A stretch of 64,000 nucleotides of DNA from positions 11,322,501 through 11,386,500 of the forward strand of contig CM076960.1 in the NCBI GenBank assembly GCA_039566865.1, read 5' to 3'. Position 1 is the stretch's first letter; every line of letters begins with the position of its first letter. Both the position numbers and the translations under genes were made by a program. The notes beneath the pieces were generated by a model that was not told the DNA's origin, did not search any database, and was given only the letters and a program-made list of their open reading frames with translations. The DNA is from Aurelia coerulea (taxonomy: Eukaryota; Cnidaria; Scyphozoa; Semaeostomeae; Ulmaridae). Below are positions 33,665 to 45,447 of the stretch, piece after piece.

Positions 33665-34492
33665 ATTGTTTGCGAACCATTCGATTATAATTTTAGAGTC
33701 ATTTTCTAACCTGGAGATTACATTTTCGAGACCCACGTCGCACGTATAAATGGTTGTATCATCGGCATAGTTACATATATCTGTCTCTTGAATCGATAAC
33801 AGAAGGTCATTGACGTAGATATTGAAAAAGAGAGGTCCAAGGACAGATCCTTGGGGAACACCAAGCTGAATATGTTTATAGTTACTGAAAGCTCCATTGA
33901 TTTTTACTCTTTGTTGCCGATTTTCCAGATAACTGTGGACAAGCAATAAAGCTTCACGGCTAAAGCCATATGCATGTAACTTAACAATCAGTAAGTCATG
34001 TCGAATACAGTCAAAGGCCTTTGAAAGGTCCATGAAGATAGCTCCAACTTTCCCGCCATTGTCGAGGCATGTTCTCCATTTTTCGATTATCCGCATCAAT
34101 GCATGTTGAGCATTGTAGCCCTTGCGAAAACCACAAAGCAGAGATGATAAATACTGAGACATATGTGCAGAAATTTGAGCACCCATAAGCCTTTCAAATA
34201 CCTTTGACACAGTAGGGAGAACACTAATGGGTCTGTAATTACCCTTGAAGGTTTTGACCTCCTTTTTAAAGAGAGAAGATACATCGGCTAATTTCAATTC
34301 ATCCGGAAAGGAAGAATGTTGTACTGAGTTATTGAATATGATTTGCAAAGGTGTAGAAACTAGTTCTGACTCCGATTTTAACAATTTTGGAGGGATACTC
34401 TTAAAAGTGGTTGCTTTAGAGGGGTTTAGTTCACTAATTCCATTTTTGATATTTTCAATTGAAACCTTTTCAAATGAGAAAGAACCAATGCT
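33665..34492 (-). pseudogene. LINE A ORF2, RT palm and fingers
   Basis: Open from about SFSFEKVSIENIKNGISEL (34492) to the MITE. RT blocks: NYRPISVLPTVSKVFERL, CGFRKGYNAQHAL, GAIFMDLSKAFDCIRHDL, LGVPQGSVLGPLFFNIYVND and CNYADDTTIY with the intact YADD box. The endonuclease is missing by 5' truncation. Confidence 0.9.
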
Positions 34493-34505
34493 CTCATACG
34501 AGGGA

Positions 34506-37500
34506 ACCCTTATCCGACATCACGTTTCTTGCCTTTATTTACCCAACTTTACTGCTATAGCAAATTATACTTCACACAGTTTTGAACTCACCAAGAGACT
34601 CTCACTTTTGTTTCGAACTTTTTTTCAACACAAAGGTAGAACAATGACACTGGTCTGTCTTTTTTATGGTCACCTTTATTTACTTTGTCTCATTTTTGAT
34701 ACACTTTGGATGCAATGCACCATTAATAAATCCATCCTACTGAGTGGTGACGTTGAGACAAATCCTGGCCCAGATAAGGCAACTCTCAGTTTCTATTCTT
34801 GGAATCTGAATAGCATTTGTGCGCATGACTTCGCGCGGGTTTCCTTCATCGAGGAATACAATTCAATTTATAATGATGACTTAATAGGTATTGTTGAGAC
34901 CCATCTTGATAGCACTATTGAAGAAAGTAAATTAACCCTCGATGGCTACTCGTGTTGGGCTCTACTATAAGGAATCATTTCCAGCTAAACAACAGCATGA
35001 CCTCGAAACATTACCTGAATGCATAGTATGTGAATTTCAACTGAACAGAAAAAAGTATTTCTTTTCAGTACTATATAGGAGTCCTAGCCAAAATCAAGAA
35101 CAATTCCAAGATTTTATGGATGGCTTTGAGCTAATGATATCGAAGATGGCTGCCGAGAATCCGTACTGTGTGATTGTCACAGGGGATTTTAACTGCCGCT
35201 CACCTCAGTGGTGAGAGAACGATACTGAAAACGAAGAGGGTAAAATTTTGGAATCGTTTACATCCGATCTTGGTCTGCATCAAATGATCTCAGAACCAAC
35301 TCATCTTATGGGGCAATCAAGGTCTTGTATTGACTTGCTATTTAAGGACCAACCAAGTCTATTCCTTGAGACAGGTGTTCAACCTACCCTACATGAACAA
35401 TGTCACCATCAGATTGTCTATAGCAAATTAGCTGTCAAAAATTTAGCCCCTCCATCCTATACTCGTAGGATTTGGTTTTATGATCGAGCTAATGTAATTG
35501 CCATCAGAAGAAGCATTGAAATGTCTTGTTGGCGTAAAACTCTGGATGAAGTCAGCTGTCCTAATCAGCAAGTCAGTATATTGAATGAAGTCTTACTGAA
35601 CATCTTTAGTAACTTTATTCCAAATAAATTCACGGCAGTAAGGCCTCGGCAGGCACCTTAGATAACAAAGACAATCAAAAATTTATTCGTAAAAAAAATC
35701 GCGCGTATAAGTCCTTTATCAGAAATGGTCAGCCACAAGAAAGATTTGAAGGAATCCAGGACATGGTCTCTCAAGGAAGCAAATTAGTAGAGGATGCAAA
35801 GCATAATTACCTTATGAAAATCGGTCAAACCCTGTCAGATGCTGACACTGGTCAAAAAACCTACTGGTCACTAATAAACAAAGTCTTCAATAAAGCTAAG
35901 ATTCCAGCAATACCACCCCTTTTGGAAAATGAAATTTTTGTCCTGGATTTTACAACAAAGGCTCAAATCTTTAACGACTATTTCATTCTTCAGTGTAACA
36001 CTATAGATACAGGCAGCCAATTTCCTAACTTTGCTACAAGTAATGTCCCTGCATTGGCCAGTATCCATATTTCTGATGAGAAAATATTAAAAATCATTCG
36101 ATTTTAAATCATAATAAAGCACATGGTGGGGATGAAATTTCAGTGCGCATGGTAAAGATCAGTGATGATGCTTTAGTGATTCCACTTAAAATGATATTTG
36201 AAAATTGCATTGAAAATGGCATTTTCCTAGAAATCTGGAAAAAGGCAAGTATTGTTCCTGTCCATAAGAAAAACAGTAAACCTCTGAAGCAAAATTATCG
36301 TCCGATATCCCTTCTTCCAATCTTTGGGAAAATTCTTGAGAAAATAATTTATGATACCCTTTACGAGCACCTAAGCGCTAACGAATTATTAAACCCGAAC
36401 CAATCAGGGTTTTTGTCCTAATGATTCTACGATAAACCAACTGCTGTCAATCGTTCATACCATATTTTCTGCCTTTGACTGCAATTCACCCCTTGATGTT
36501 CGATCCGTCTATCTCGACATATCCAAAGCATTTGACAGGGTTTGGCACGAAGGTCTTGTCTATAAACTTTGTCGTTGTGGCATTTCAGGAAACTTACTTT
36601 CACTCATCAAAAACTTCCTTGCAAACTGAAAACAGCGCACAGTTCTGAATGGTAAAACATCGGAACGGGGTTCAGTTACTACGGGCGTCCCCCGGGGCTC
36701 CATCTTAGGTCCACTTTTCTTCCTTATGTACATCAACGACTTGACAGATGTCAAACTCTTTGCTGATGATACCTCATTCTTCACCATTGTTCGTGATCCC
36801 AATCAGGCTGCTTTAGACATGAATCATGATCTTGACCTCATCAAAAGTTGGGTACATACTTGGCGCATGTTATTTAATCCTGATCCAACAAAACAAGCAG
36901 TCGAAGTGACTTTTTCAAGAAAGAAAGTTTCTGCCGATCATCCACCAGTACTCTTCAATGATATCCCAGTCATTAGAATGAATGAACATAAGCATCTTGG
37001 CATTATACTTGCTTCTAAATTGTCCTTTGCCACTCACATTCAGTCAGTGATACAAAAATGCAGACGCGGAATAGGAATGACAAAATTTCTTTCAAAGTAT
37101 TTGCCCCGTCACACTTTAATTGAATTGTATAAACTGTATGTGCGGCCACATTTAGATTATGGTGATGTCATTTACCACATCCCACCCAAAAAATGCGAAT
37201 TCAGTCAAGATACCTCGCTGAATAATCATATGGAAAAACTTGATTCAGTTCAATATTCTGCTGCACTTGCAGTGAGTGACTGGTGCATGGAAAGGTACAT
37301 CTCGTGAAAGCTCCATGAGGAACTTGGTTGGGAATCCTTAAGCCTAAGACGTTGGAGCAGACGCCTTGTCCTTTTTTACAAGATTGTCAACGGTATTACC
37401 CAAGACTATACAAGATACCCCATTCCAAAAATTACAACAATTGTTTTCGTAAAGCAGATATAATAGGGCAGATAAAGGCAAGAACGACGAGATTCAAGAA

Positions 37501-37910
37501 CAGCTTTTATTCTGACTGTTTATCTGAATGGAACACGCTTGATCCAGATATTAGATTATCACCTTCATTGCGTGTTTTTAAAGCAAAATTGTCGAAACTT
37601 ATTCGAACTTCCTCCTGAACCTGTGTACGGTATTCATGATCCAAAAGGTCTAGCTATTCTCACGCAGTTACGGGTAGGACTCAGCAAACTAGATTTTCAT
37701 AAATTTAGGCATAACTTCAGAGATACAGTCAACCCTTTGTGTCTCGCAGATGATGGGGTAGAGGACACAGAACATTTCCTGCTGCTTTGTCATTCTTATA
37801 ATGGGCCTAGATCTGATCTTCTCAATAGTGTAAATGCAATATTGCTACCTCATGGTTTTTCCTCTGTTTCAAATGAAGTTTTACTCCAAATTCATTCTGT
37901 ATGGAGATAA
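34506..37910 (+). pseudogene. 2A-LINE ORF (2A, APE endonuclease, RT), decayed copy 1
   Basis: In order: the 2A-like SGDVETNPGP (34749-34772), endonuclease blocks WNLNSI, GIVETHLDS, VTGDFNCRS and HHQIVY, then RT blocks QNYRPISLLPIFGKILEK, DISKAFDRVWH, GSILGPLFFLMYIND and KLFADDTSFF, and the C-terminal GIHDPKGLAILTQLRVGLSKL with a Cys/His cluster (DDGVEDTEHFLLLC). It is broken by several frameshifts (near 34945, 36105, 36420, 36730, 37310, 37600) and stops (35212, 35659). Colinear with the intact copy on the minus strand. It cannot make an active protein. Confidence 0.9.
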
Positions 37911-38199
37911 AAGGTTAACCATCGACAACAATAAAAAGCTACTCGAGGCAACCCTCAAATTCATTCATGCTACAGAACGATTTTAAATGTTCCATTGCTG
38001 CAAAGTCCCATAGATAAGCACCTACTTTGCTTTCAGTTTCATTGTGTATTCGTAGCCAATATTTATTTTAGCTTAGTTAATTTCCTTTGTATTTCTGTTT
38101 AACATTGTGCATCTTTATGTATTGGCCATGGGGTAGTCATTGTCTTTTGCTCCTCAGGGTATCGTCCCGGTATTGTTGTACCGGGTGTCCCAAAAAAGA

Positions 38200-38671
38200 G
38201 GTAACAGATTTGATTGGGGCTAGCGATAAGAATTTTAGTTGAATCGATCGCTGATAAGTTTTGAAGTACTCTTAGATAGTTAATTTGAAGATTGATACCT
38301 TATTTGTTGATACTGGTGCATCAAGAGTTGGAATATTAATCTTGAAAGTCCAAATTTGCCTCAAACTCCTAACCAGAGCTTTTGGGGTTTGGCCTAAGTT
38401 GTTAACTCGCTGTGCTGTGGAATCTCCTCAATCATAGCCAAGTACAAACAAGAAACCTCGTGCTTAGGAACACATTTTAGTGGAAATCTGCCTTTGACCT
38501 TCACAATCAGATTCAAGAATTTAGCCCCGAAGAGACCCCTTTTTTGATTCTACAAAAACTTTGAATTACACCTGCCTGAGAAAAGTTATTCATCAGCGAA
38601 ATAAGTCCCGTAGGCTTTAACACATAGACCTTCTTGCAATCTTCATTGCTTGAATGAATTTTTTTTGCATC
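38200..38671. other. No gene recognised; single mariner-like end
   Basis: TACCGGGTGTCCCAAAA at 38186-38202 looks like a Tc1/mariner-type terminus, but no partner end or transposase follows. The rest is AT-rich. Confidence 0.35.
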
Positions 38672-38923
38672 ATCTCTCACGAAATTATTACGAAACAAGC
38701 AATCGTATATACCCAAGGGAACATGAAAAATGCTCATTCGTGCTTGTCTTGGTGTACTTTTGTAAATGCATTTTGACTGGAGAAAATATTCCCAGTCACC
38801 AAGGAATATTTTCTCCAGTCAAAATGCATTTACAAAAGTACACCAAGACAAGCACGAATGAGCATTTTTCATGTTCCCTTGGGTATATACGATTGCTTGT
38901 TTCGTAATAATTTCGTGAGAGAT
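38672..38923. repeat. Perfect 121-bp inverted repeat with 10-bp spacer
   Basis: 38672-38792 is the exact reverse complement of 38803-38923; the spacer is CAGTCACCAA. No mismatch was found by eye. Such a palindrome could extrude as a cruciform and implies very recent origin, or an assembly fold-back. It abuts the repeat at 38924. Confidence 0.95.
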
Positions 38924-39139
38924 AGCATAGCCGTCAAATCTTTTCTTTTGTCCAAAGCTCCCGTGGAGTTCTGACTCACGCTCTGATCAGATCGCATTTT
39001 CTCCTATGATTGACCAATCAGATGCCGTCGTTGTGTTTACTTCCGCGTTTCGCAGCAAAACTTAGGCCATTTTCGGCCGTTTTTGACCACTCTCCGGAAA
39101 AAATCATTGCACGATCGGATAAATCGAATTTCGTCAAAA
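38924..39139 (+). repeat. Interspersed repeat, copy 2 (reverse complement at 1-215)
   Basis: Pairs with the first 215 bases of the window. Here it begins exactly where the palindrome ends. Confidence 0.85.
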
Positions 39140-40742
39140 TTTCAATTGGAGAAGGTTCTCCATGCTTTGGACCATAAGTGTTTTTGGTATGGCTTTGCGA
39201 TCACTAAAAATAGCAGAATTGTGGCATTTTTAAGCTCAATGCAGTCATTCGTCGGTCACAGACTCTATGATTAGCAAAAAGAAGAGTAGAAAACTGAGAA
39301 CCTGAAGAAGAACTAGTGCATACACATACCTCAGATGGATTTAATAACAAACATCCACTTTTTCTGCCGCGATCTACAGCGAGTTTCACCAGCAAATAAC
39401 ACAGTCAACAAAAATGGGCGCGAGAACTTGAATTATCAGCTACATGCCATCGTCGAGTGAGAACAACATCCGATTCCAATGAACAGAAATATGAATAAAT
39501 CAACGGTGAATAACGAATACATGAACTTGCCATGCTGAAGATTACGGGAGTAGCTGTACGTCCACTCTGGCCCAGAAAGAACAATTTCGTGATGTCTTTT
39601 TCGATAAACCATCTGTGGATAAACCGTGCCACCATTCCTTTATCCAACTGCGGCTATCCTTGCCAGATGGAAACCGGCAATAACATTACCAAAGCGATGT
39701 ACGAATTGATCGGTCACATCCCATCTTTTATTGCAAGAAAAATGTCTATCGTATTATGATCTAGCAGCTTCATGAAACAGAACTGAAATGCTAGGTTTAG
39801 TGTTCTTACGAATACGAATAACAAGAAGAAATGTACATCTTATTTTCATAACGAGTAAAAAAGATCGATCTTTTTGACATTTGAAATACTATTTATAGAA
39901 ACTCTTCATGTCAATTTCACATTTTGGGCGGATATCATAAAAAATATTTTATCTTTTGAAGTCCTTCATTTTAGAAAATCATCCCTTCACAGTCAAGCAA
40001 CACAGTAGCATCAAAGCAAAGTTGGGCAGTTTGCAAACTCATTGCCCATTCATGGAAGAACAACCCTATTTTTGTAAGATTCTACAACTTCCATCCAATA
40101 AAGAAAGCTTCTCAAAATTCTCATTTTCTGAGTACAAAATGTTTCGTAAGAGTTTCTTAAAAGTTCCCTCAACTTTCTATCGGTGGTGTAGGATCTCTGG
40201 GATCTCCTGTGCCTTCGATAAAAATTGTGCGGCAAATTATGAAATCATGCCACTGTGTAGATCGCATACGAAATCTCATGTAAGAAGTTACCAAACGAAA
40301 AGTGAAATTAGTTTGTTTCAGTTTCCAAAATGTTATATTTACTTTAGGCTTGATTCTAATAGAAAATTCCTTGTAAGGTTCTCAAATTTTCAAAATTCCA
40401 ACTGATAGTTTGTCGACGTTCATTCAGAACCACATTTTGAACCAATAAATTGTTAAAAAACGAAATAATAACAAAAATTATTACTTTTTAGTAATAGACT
40501 AGTTGAGATGGATGGAAATGCAATTTCTGGTTGAAAAAATATTTGCAACTTATAACTTACTTTGAAAACGTTCCTTAAATTTGAAATGACCTTTCATCGC
40601 TTCTAATAGAATTTCTTAATTTATGGAAGAGGCAGCAACGGTTTCCTTCAAGCAGTTTCCTGCAGAAAAGTGTATGCAGTTGCATTGATAGAGGTCCGCT
40701 ATCATAGGAAAAATTTCAAGAAACTGAACTCTCAGGTCACCT
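39140..40742. other. No gene recognised
   Basis: AT-rich DNA. A 149-codon frame at 39956-40405 has no recognisable motif. Confidence 0.4.
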
Positions 40743-41090
40743 AGAATAAAGAGTGCATGAAAAGGAAAGGGAAAAGGTGGAGAAATACCCGGACTTGCGA
40801 AGGGAAATTGGAAGACTGTGGCAATTGAGAAAGGTACAGGTTGTTCCTGTGGTTGTAAGTGCCCTTGGAAGTGTGACAAAAGAGTTTGACAGGTGGATTG
40901 AGAAGTTGGGGATACCGGGTGATGTCGGAGCTGCACAGAAGACTGCCTTGTTAGGAACTGCAAGGATCCTGAGGAAAATGCTAGAGATGTAAGAGAGAGA
41001 TTCCCTGTTAACCCTTGGTCATTTGTTATGACCCGCCTAACAGGAGGGATGACGGCAATTCCAACAGCCAGAGCGTAAGCTGAAACACTG
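40743..41090 (+). pseudogene. RLE-type LINE 3' fragment 1 (ORF C-terminus)
   Basis: Reads EKEREKVEKYPDLRREIGRLW, VVPVVVSALGSVTKEFDRW and KTALLGTARILRKMLE, stop at 40992, then ~100 bp of UTR into a TAA array. This C-terminal module is typical of R2/R4-type LINEs, as I recall the family. Only the last ~80 residues remain. Confidence 0.7.

Positions 41091-41170
<80 letters not shown>
41091..41170. repeat. (TAA)n array 1 of the 41-44 kb cluster
   Basis: About 26 units, directly at the 3' end of the RLE-LINE fragment. Confidence 0.97.
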
Positions 41171-41171
<1 letters not shown>

Positions 41172-41280
41172 CTGAGGAATTGTAATGCTGAAGAAGATTT
41201 TTAAATCGAAACGTACGAAATTTTAACAGTGTTGTTTTTATACTTTTATCTTCTGTTAATAAGATGGTGGTTTAGTTAAT
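41171..41280 (+). mobile_element. Penelope-like tail remnant between TAA arrays
   Basis: Carries the conserved CTGAAGA...GAAAC block (41188-41212) and TGGTGGTTTAGTT as in the 14.7-kb tail, and is bounded by TAA arrays on both sides. Confidence 0.65.
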
Positions 41281-41298
41281 ATAATAATGATAATAATA

Positions 41299-41380
<82 letters not shown>

Positions 41381-41398
41381 TAATAATACGATTCTAAA
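41281..41398. repeat. (TAA)n array 2 of the cluster
   Basis: Slightly interrupted (TGA, TAG, AAA variants). Confidence 0.95.
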
Positions 41399-41612
41399 TT
41401 ATTCTGCACCCAAGCAAATGGTAAAACCTACTGCTTAGTTAATATATACAGAATGTTTGCTGGTTTTACAGTTACCGTTAATAAACGCCATGGTACAAAC
41501 GGTGAATAAATTTATCACTGAGTATCAAAGTTGAACAGAATGATACTTGATGTGGGCTTAAAAGCCAGGTTTATCAAAAGCAGACCAAAACGAAAGGTGA
41601 AATGGAAAGAAA

Positions 41613-42277
41613 TCAGTGACTCAATTTTTTCACCCTGTGCCTCCAGATATAGTTCGCTCCAATAATATTAGAAATCGAGCACCAAGCTAACAGTTCCTTT
41701 ACTTTATTACGATCACACATGTCCTGGTAGCGATCACACTTCGCTGGAAACGAGAATCCAAAGTAGAGATCAAAACAAACTGTAACTTCTGCTATGATGA
41801 TATCACGTGAAGTTTTATCAATAATAACAATGTCCGGTTTCCGATGTTGAAGCGAGGTCAGCTCTTCTCGATATTCTGGCAACAAAGTTTCTAGTAACTT
41901 GTTTGTATAAACTATCTTGCTCGAACATAATATCAACTTTATTTCGTCGAAAAGTTTTTCAACAATCCGATCGTGCCGGCGACTGTAGAAATTATGAAAT
42001 TCCTTGCATCCATTAAACAAATGCGCAATACTTTCTGTATGGCTAAAACAAAGCGGACAACACGGATCATTTGTCCTGTTCCAAATATAAGTTGTGAAAT
42101 TTGTTGGGAGTAAACTTAAACGCGCTTTGATAGCAAAACGGACCAAATCATCGCTTATCTTCCAGTTGTAAAAGATAGAATGAGAAGCTTTTACCTGAAT
42201 GTCATTTAGTCCAAGAAAAGGACCTTGGATACTAAGTTCTTTGGCCTTCTGAAGATCTCTATCTATGGTAATGCGAA
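41613..42277 (-). pseudogene. RLE-type LINE fragment 2: zinc knuckle and restriction-like endonuclease
   Basis: The minus-strand frame is open from the TAA array (42277) to a stop at 41613, about 221 codons. It contains a CCHC-type knuckle (CPLCFSHTESIAHLFNGC) and a PD-(D/E)xK-type endonuclease segment (RKPDIVIIDKT...IIIAEVTVCFD), the arrangement C-terminal to RT in R2/R4/NeSL-type LINEs. RT itself is missing. The element piece, with its UTR, spans 41399-42280 and sits between TAA arrays. It has no stop, so it may be young. Related in type, not closely in sequence, to the fragment at 42942-43873. Confidence 0.78.
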
Positions 42278-42280
42278 AAA

Positions 42281-42295
42281 TAATAATAATAATAA

Positions 42296-42326
<31 letters not shown>

Positions 42327-42412
42327 TATTATTATAATAATAATAATAATTATAATAATAATAATAATGATAATAATAACAATAATAATAATAATAATTA
42401 TAATAATAATAA
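42281..42412. repeat. (TAA)n array 3 of the cluster
   Basis: Interrupted TAA array with AAT/TTA inversions near its middle (ATTATTATTAT), so it can pair with itself. Confidence 0.95.
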
Positions 42413-42941
<529 letters not shown>

Positions 42942-43873
42942 GGATGTTTTGAGGAAAGGAAACGAAATGTTGTTAATTGAGAAATATAAACAAAAGCAAT
43001 TTCAAAGCGAGACGTACAGCAAGCAGGAAACAGAGTGTCATATGTGGTTAGAATGTAACTTGGATCCTAGGAAAACGGCAGCAATAGTGAACTTACAAGA
43101 ACAGATGGTTGAAACGAAATCATGGAAAGTTTCAAGGGGAATAGCAGATGGAGGAGACATGTGCAGACTATATGGGTCGTTTAGAGAGACAGTTCATCAT
43201 TTGTTAGCCGGGTGCCAAATGTTAGCTGGCAAAGAGTATTTACAACGTCACAACAAAGTGTTGATGGTTCTAGCTGTTGCATGGGCAAAGAGGTATGAAA
43301 TAATCGATGAAAACATAGTGTGGTACAAAGAGAAGTGGGAGAAAGGAAAAGTATTTGAGAATATGAAAGGGAAATTAGTATGGGACTTTGAGTACAAACT
43401 GAGACAAAGCAGTTCGGCAAGAAGGCCAGACCTAACACTTGAAGATAAGGAGACAAAAAGAATATGGATTTGTTGACATGGCATGCCCACAAGAAAATAA
43501 CATCGAAGCAAAGGTGAAGGAGAAATTGGATAAATATCAGCAGCTAGCCTTTGAAACAAGGGAAAATCGTGTAGGGTACAAAGTGGAAGTTGTCCCATTA
43601 GTCGTTGGATGTTTGGGTGGAGGAATTGGAAAATTGTGGAAGAATGTTCAAAAAATGATAGAAGCTGAAACCGAGACTGAAAGAATAGTGAAGGAAATGC
43701 AGAAGACAGTGCTAATGGACAGTGAATCAATTATGAGGAAAGTACTGTCGGGAGTGGTGCAACCGGAATGAACATTTGGAACTCAGACTGTATATGTCGT
43801 GTACACTGTAAAATCAATAGGCTAACAAACTTTGGTAGTCTTAATTAGTGGCTTGAAGTAGCTTTTATAAAAG
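42942..43873 (+). pseudogene. RLE-type LINE fragment 3: zinc knuckle, endonuclease, C-terminus
   Basis: The first frame (42949-43476) contains CRLYGSFRETVHHLLAGC, a CCHC knuckle with its second Cys changed to Tyr, a module LVWDFEYKLRQSS, and the endonuclease RRPDLTLEDKETKRIWI. A frameshift near 43470 moves to VDMACPQENNIEAKV and the same kind of C-terminal module as fragment 1 (VVPLVVGCLGGGIGKLWK), stop at 43771. Both ends abut TAA arrays. Without the frameshift and the Cys change it would be a complete RLE module. Confidence 0.8.
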
Positions 43874-43874
43874 A

Positions 43875-43991
<117 letters not shown>

Positions 43992-44174
43992 AATGAGTAC
44001 TCTGAGAATTTGCCTTGTTTTGACAGCTTTCAGTAAATTCAAAATAGGAAGGGCTTGGGTCTAGCTACGACCAAAACCCGCGAAAATAGTTCGCTGACGC
44101 ATTTCATTTGCATTCATGCTTAAACGTAAGTATGGTGCATTTTGAAAGTTGGCCTTCCTGGAATGGAATTGTAA

Positions 44175-44731
44175 GTGCCTTTGAATGCTACTTTTGTAGC
44201 ATTCAAGCCTTTGAATTGCTTGAGAATTAATGGTGTGGAAGTTGAGCATGGGAAGGAAGAAACTGGCAATGACTGTCTAAACAATTGTAAGAAGATTTTT
44301 AAAGATCTTTGTGTGGGAATCCCTGAATCATCACTGGATAGAGCTCACAGAATAGGAAAAGAATGGAAATCAGAAGGAAAGGTTTATCGGCAAATCATCG
44401 TGCGCTTCACGACGTGGAGACATCGCACTATGGTATATAAGGCGAGAAAAACATCAAAGGGTCCAAAAATTCGGCTGGACCTCACCAAGCAAAGATTAAA
44501 GATTATTGGCAAAATAAATGATACACTGAAGGCGAAGAACATCAAAGACTCTTTGCGTTTGCAGATATCAACTGCCGACTTTGTGTCAAGTTAAATGGTG
44601 AATTTCACTATATGAATGACGAGATTGACTTCATGAAACTGATGGACGAAATTGATCCAGTTGATATTGGCGAAGGTGAAGGCGAAGAAGAAGCGGGTGA
44701 CGAAGGAGATGAAGGAGAAGATGAGGAATAA
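44175..44731 (+). pseudogene. ORF1p-like RNA-binding protein with acidic tail
   Basis: The first frame (44175-44594) has LNCLRINGVEVEHGKEE, DRAHRIGKEW and YRQIIVRFTTWRHRTMVYKARK, a pattern seen in LINE-1 ORF1p/transposase-22-like proteins (RRM then basic C-terminal domain). A single frameshift near 44565 separates it from FADINCRLCVKLNG and a strongly acidic tail (GEGEGEEEAGDEGDEGEDEE) ending at 44731. The C-terminal half is homologous to the remnant at 60728-60905, so this is a dispersed family. Whether it belongs to a LINE cannot be seen, as no ORF2 follows. Confidence 0.6.
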
Positions 44732-45447
44732 CTCATGAGTAATCGTTTCTTTTTTTTAATGGTTAAAGTTTTTCTCCATTGCTTGGTATTGTATTTAGAA
44801 ACACATAGTGTTTCCTGATACTGCCTAGCGTTTTGTAGTTATAAAAATCTTATATTGGCTCTGGATGTCATAATAAATGCAAGCAAATTTGTGAAAAATA
44901 GTGGGAATCCCAGACTAATAGATGGAACAAAATTTTCTCTTAAAATCATTTTAAGATGAATCATTTTTTCGTTTTTAATTGAACCTCCCTTTTCTTGTGC
45001 TTATCTGCGCTTATTTGGACAGTCAGGGCAAATTTAGAAAATTTAGAAAATTATTAGAATATGATCGCTGGATACTGTGTCTTTTCCCCCCTTAGAAGTG
45101 GGTTCTACAGCCACAATATTAAACCACATCTTCTTTTTTCATTCTTGATTTGTAACACCATTAACGTGCTAAAATCTTCATGGCCTAAGATGAGGATGTT
45201 TACTTTAGCTCACTTGAAGGCTTTAAGTGACTTCCTTCCCCCAGGAACAAAGTTTTATGTTTAATATCCCATGAGAAAAAGCAGAGCTTTGTATCCTTAG
45301 GAAAAACGTGTAGAATAGTCACAGCCTTGTTTCAAATTTTGAATAAAAACCTCTTGGCAAAGAATTGTTAAAATATTAAAATAAAGCGAACTTCAGCACC
45401 CTCGCTCAAAAACTCTTCAAACGACCACTTGGGAGAAATGTCCTATT
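44732..45447. other. No gene recognised
   Basis: AT-rich; nothing beyond short open frames. Confidence 0.4.

Larger units (their letters stand above)
32489..34505 (-). mobile_element. LINE A, 5'-truncated, inserted in 2A-LINE copy 1
   Basis: About 2 kb: partial RT ORF, 3' UTR and TAA tail, bounded by an 8-bp target duplication (ACCCTTAT). Itself interrupted by a 153-bp MITE at 33512-33664. Confidence 0.88.
32268..38190 (+). mobile_element. 2A-LINE copy 1, near full length, decayed, split by LINE A
   Basis: The 5' part (32268-32488) encodes NQWRAAIGIFRSSL, matching NQWRATIGCFRASL of the intact minus-strand copy. The remainder resumes at 34506. LINE A lies between, flanked by ACCCTTAT (32481-32488 and 34506-34513). 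Joining the two sides puts the reading frame back in register with the intact copy (FLPLF matches FLPLF). The 3' UTR carries TATTGGCCATGGGGTAGTCAT near 38120, as does the copy at 52453-60118. Confidence 0.88.

Noticed and set aside
38186..38202. Tc1/mariner terminus ACCGGGTGTCCC, with a mirror-image end at 25394-25409
   Set aside because: They lie 13 kb apart with unrelated sequence between, and no transposase or pairable inner sequence was seen, so I treat them as separate relic ends.
39956..40405. 149-codon frame on the plus strand
   Set aside because: No motif, AT-rich composition and no support from neighbours.
40616..40963. 115-codon minus-strand frame
   Set aside because: It is the antisense shadow of the RLE-LINE C-terminus at 40743-40992.
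43181..43730. Minus-strand frames of 103 and 160 codons
   Set aside because: They are antisense to the RLE-LINE zinc-knuckle and endonuclease region.
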